Shown here one piece after another: positions 62,968 to 64,000 of a stretch of DNA of 64,000 bases; positions within the stretch are counted from its first letter, which is position 1; every line of letters begins with the position of its first letter. The notes under the pieces were generated by a model, which saw only the letters and a list, made by a program, of their open reading frames with translations, was not told the origin of the DNA and did not search any database. Both the position numbers and the translations under genes were made by a program. Origin of the DNA: an uncultured Pirellulales bacterium (GTDB lineage Bacteria; Planctomycetota; Planctomycetia; Pirellulales; Thermoguttaceae); the NCBI GenBank assembly GCA_938015445.1, contig CALLPE010000029.1, positions 1-64,000 on the forward strand, in the 5' to 3' direction.

Positions 62968-63278
62968 TTTTGGCCGTGAGCACAAAGGACAGGGCACGAT
63001 ACAGCCCATGGTGGAAAGGTGGAAAAAGGGATGATTTGCATCGGCCAGCGGAAAATGCGCTTGCATTAGAGCTGCTTCTTGTGCTTTCCGACCATTATTA
63101 GCATTTGTGCAATGCGCGCAAGAAGGTTACACTATTCGTTCCAATTTGCTTCGGGCTGATTGTTTCGGGCTGAAGCCCGGCGGTGTGGACCGCCAAACAG
63201 TACATCCTTTGGCAGACCGAATCAGCGCGGCTAGCAAGTGCGAAAAAGGCCGACTGCAACTTTAACGGAGATTCTCCC
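62968..63278. other. Leader region of aspS
   Basis: Contains the candidate promoter at 63105-63133 and a small hairpin (cgggc 63166-63170 with gcccg 63175-63179) preceded by a duplicate of ttcgggctga. No gene was recognised. Confidence 0.5.
63105..63133 (+). promoter_or_regulatory. aspS: Weak candidate promoter of aspS
   Basis: TTGTGC (63105-63110) and TACACT (63128-63133) are 17 bases apart, seven of twelve consensus positions. The leader before the TTG start at 63279 would be about 140 nt. Confidence 0.35.
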
Positions 63279-64000
63279 TTGTTGCGAAGTCACACTTGTG
63301 GCGAGTTGCGTGTGGAGCATGTAGGTCAGCAGGTCACGCTCTGCGGCTGGGTCGATTCCTACCGTGATCACGGTGGGACTCTGTTCATCGACTTGCGCGA
63401 TCGCTACGGCAAAACGCAAATTGTATTTGCCCCAGAAGGCGGCGCAGAGCTTCAGGAGCGGGCGCGCGGATTCAGGCCGGAATACGTGGTGCTGGTGCGC
63501 GGCACTGTCGCACTACGGCCAGAAGGCAACGTCAACCCCAAGCTTCCCACCGGGCAGATCGAAGTCCGTGCGGTGGCGGCGGAGATTCTCAACCCCAGCC
63601 TGACGCCGCCGTTTCAGCTCGGTGGCCGGGAAGTGCCTGCCGAAGACCTCCGGCTCCGGTATCGGTACCTCGATTTGCGCCGTCCGGCGATGCAGGGAAT
63701 CCTGTTGCTTCGGCATCGGATGATCAAGCTGATGCGCGACTATTTCGACGAATTGGGGTTCATCGAAGTCGAGACGCCGATGCTCGGCCGCAGCACTCCC
63801 GAAGGCGCGCGCGACTACCTTGTTCCCAGTCGGATTTCGCCGGGCTGCTTCTACGCCTTGCCCCAATCGCCGCAGCTTTACAAGCAAATACTGATGGTCG
63901 CCGGATACGACCGTTACATCCAAGTGGCACGCTGTTTCCGCGATGAAGACCTGCGCGCCGACCGCCAGCCGGAGTTTACTCAGTTAGACCTGGAAATGTC
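63279..64000 (+). CDS. aspS: Aspartyl-tRNA synthetase, 5' part (cut by window end)
   Basis: Charges tRNA with aspartate. The first 240 residues are visible. The N-terminal OB-fold anticodon-binding domain starts [42 protein letters not shown]. The catalytic domain of class II synthetases begins with [15 protein letters not shown] and has [25 protein letters not shown], the flipping-loop region, and [48 protein letters not shown] (motif 2). The start is a TTG at 63279 (with a second TTG next to it) with GGAG eight bases upstream; there is no in-frame ATG at a sensible place. The frame is open to the window end. Confidence 0.95.
   Translation, partial: MLRSHTCGELRVEHVGQQVTLCGWVDSYRDHGGTLFIDLRDRYGKTQIVFAPEGGAELQERARGFRPEYVVLVRGTVALRPEGNVNPKLPTGQIEVRAVAAEILNPSLTPPFQLGGREVPAEDLRLRYRYLDLRRPAMQGILLLRHRMIKLMRDYFDELGFIEVETPMLGRSTPEGARDYLVPSRISPGCFYALPQSPQLYKQILMVAGYDRYIQVARCFRDEDLRADRQPEFTQLDLEM

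Noticed and set aside
63161-63180. Hairpin in the aspS leader as an attenuator or T-box
   Set aside because: Only a 5-bp stem without a T-run or T-box core; too small to support a regulatory call.

Overview
The window looks like part of a Planctomycetota chromosome, most like the Pirellulales/Thermogutta side of the phylum. That is an inference from several signs. A secreted subtilase carries an LEQRMLMS-type N-terminal motif. There are many Tat-exported Gfo/Idh oxidoreductases, DUF1080, DUF6807 and beta-helix proteins. Single genes are separated by large gaps. LPS-type heptose biosynthesis genes are present, as are two small csrA genes. TTG and GTG starts are frequent and are supported by good Shine-Dalgarno (SD) sequences. 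No rRNA or intact insertion sequence is visible.

Layout. 1-4860: the end of a CRISPR array, then cas2-cas1-cas9 on the minus strand, then a tracrRNA on the plus strand. This is a compact type II-C locus whose Cas9 (about 1089 aa) keeps all nuclease residues. 5.4-14.7 kb: a large secreted S8 protease, a YjbQ-family protein, a small conserved protein, csrA, a DUF6807 protein and a ketoacyl-synthase-like protein lacking its catalytic cysteine. 15.2-25.8 kb: a tandemly duplicated GNAT-like protein, a second csrA, a GH28 protein, a Trm112-like/HIT pair, a BON protein, tRNA-Leu(CAA) and two TPR proteins. 26.3-36.6 kb: a plus-strand envelope cluster (lpxK, gmhA, hldE, heptosyltransferase, LPS-kinase-like protein, two GT4 enzymes and a membrane GT39-like protein). 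36.7-50.0 kb: carbohydrate and central metabolism (beta-helix protein, secreted aldose epimerase, two Tat Gfo/Idh proteins, DUF1080, MFS transporter, CPBP protease, pyruvate phosphate dikinase). 50.6-54.9 kb: two S1-domain proteins, one being ribosomal protein S1. 55.2-58.8 kb: argB, argD, argF. 58.9-64 kb: an amidohydrolase, an M14 peptidase, miaA and the 5' part of aspS.

The most notable material is regulatory. CRISPR repeats appear to carry their own promoter. The tracrRNA has a near-consensus promoter and lies antisense to the probable cas9 leader, below a second near-consensus promoter facing cas9. Several sigma70-like promoters can be read directly from the sequence. Many gaps hold short degenerate tandem repeats of 12-23 bp, each gap with its own unit. 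Outside the start and stop codons, protein assignments rest on reading the translated sequences against known family motifs; no database search was run.
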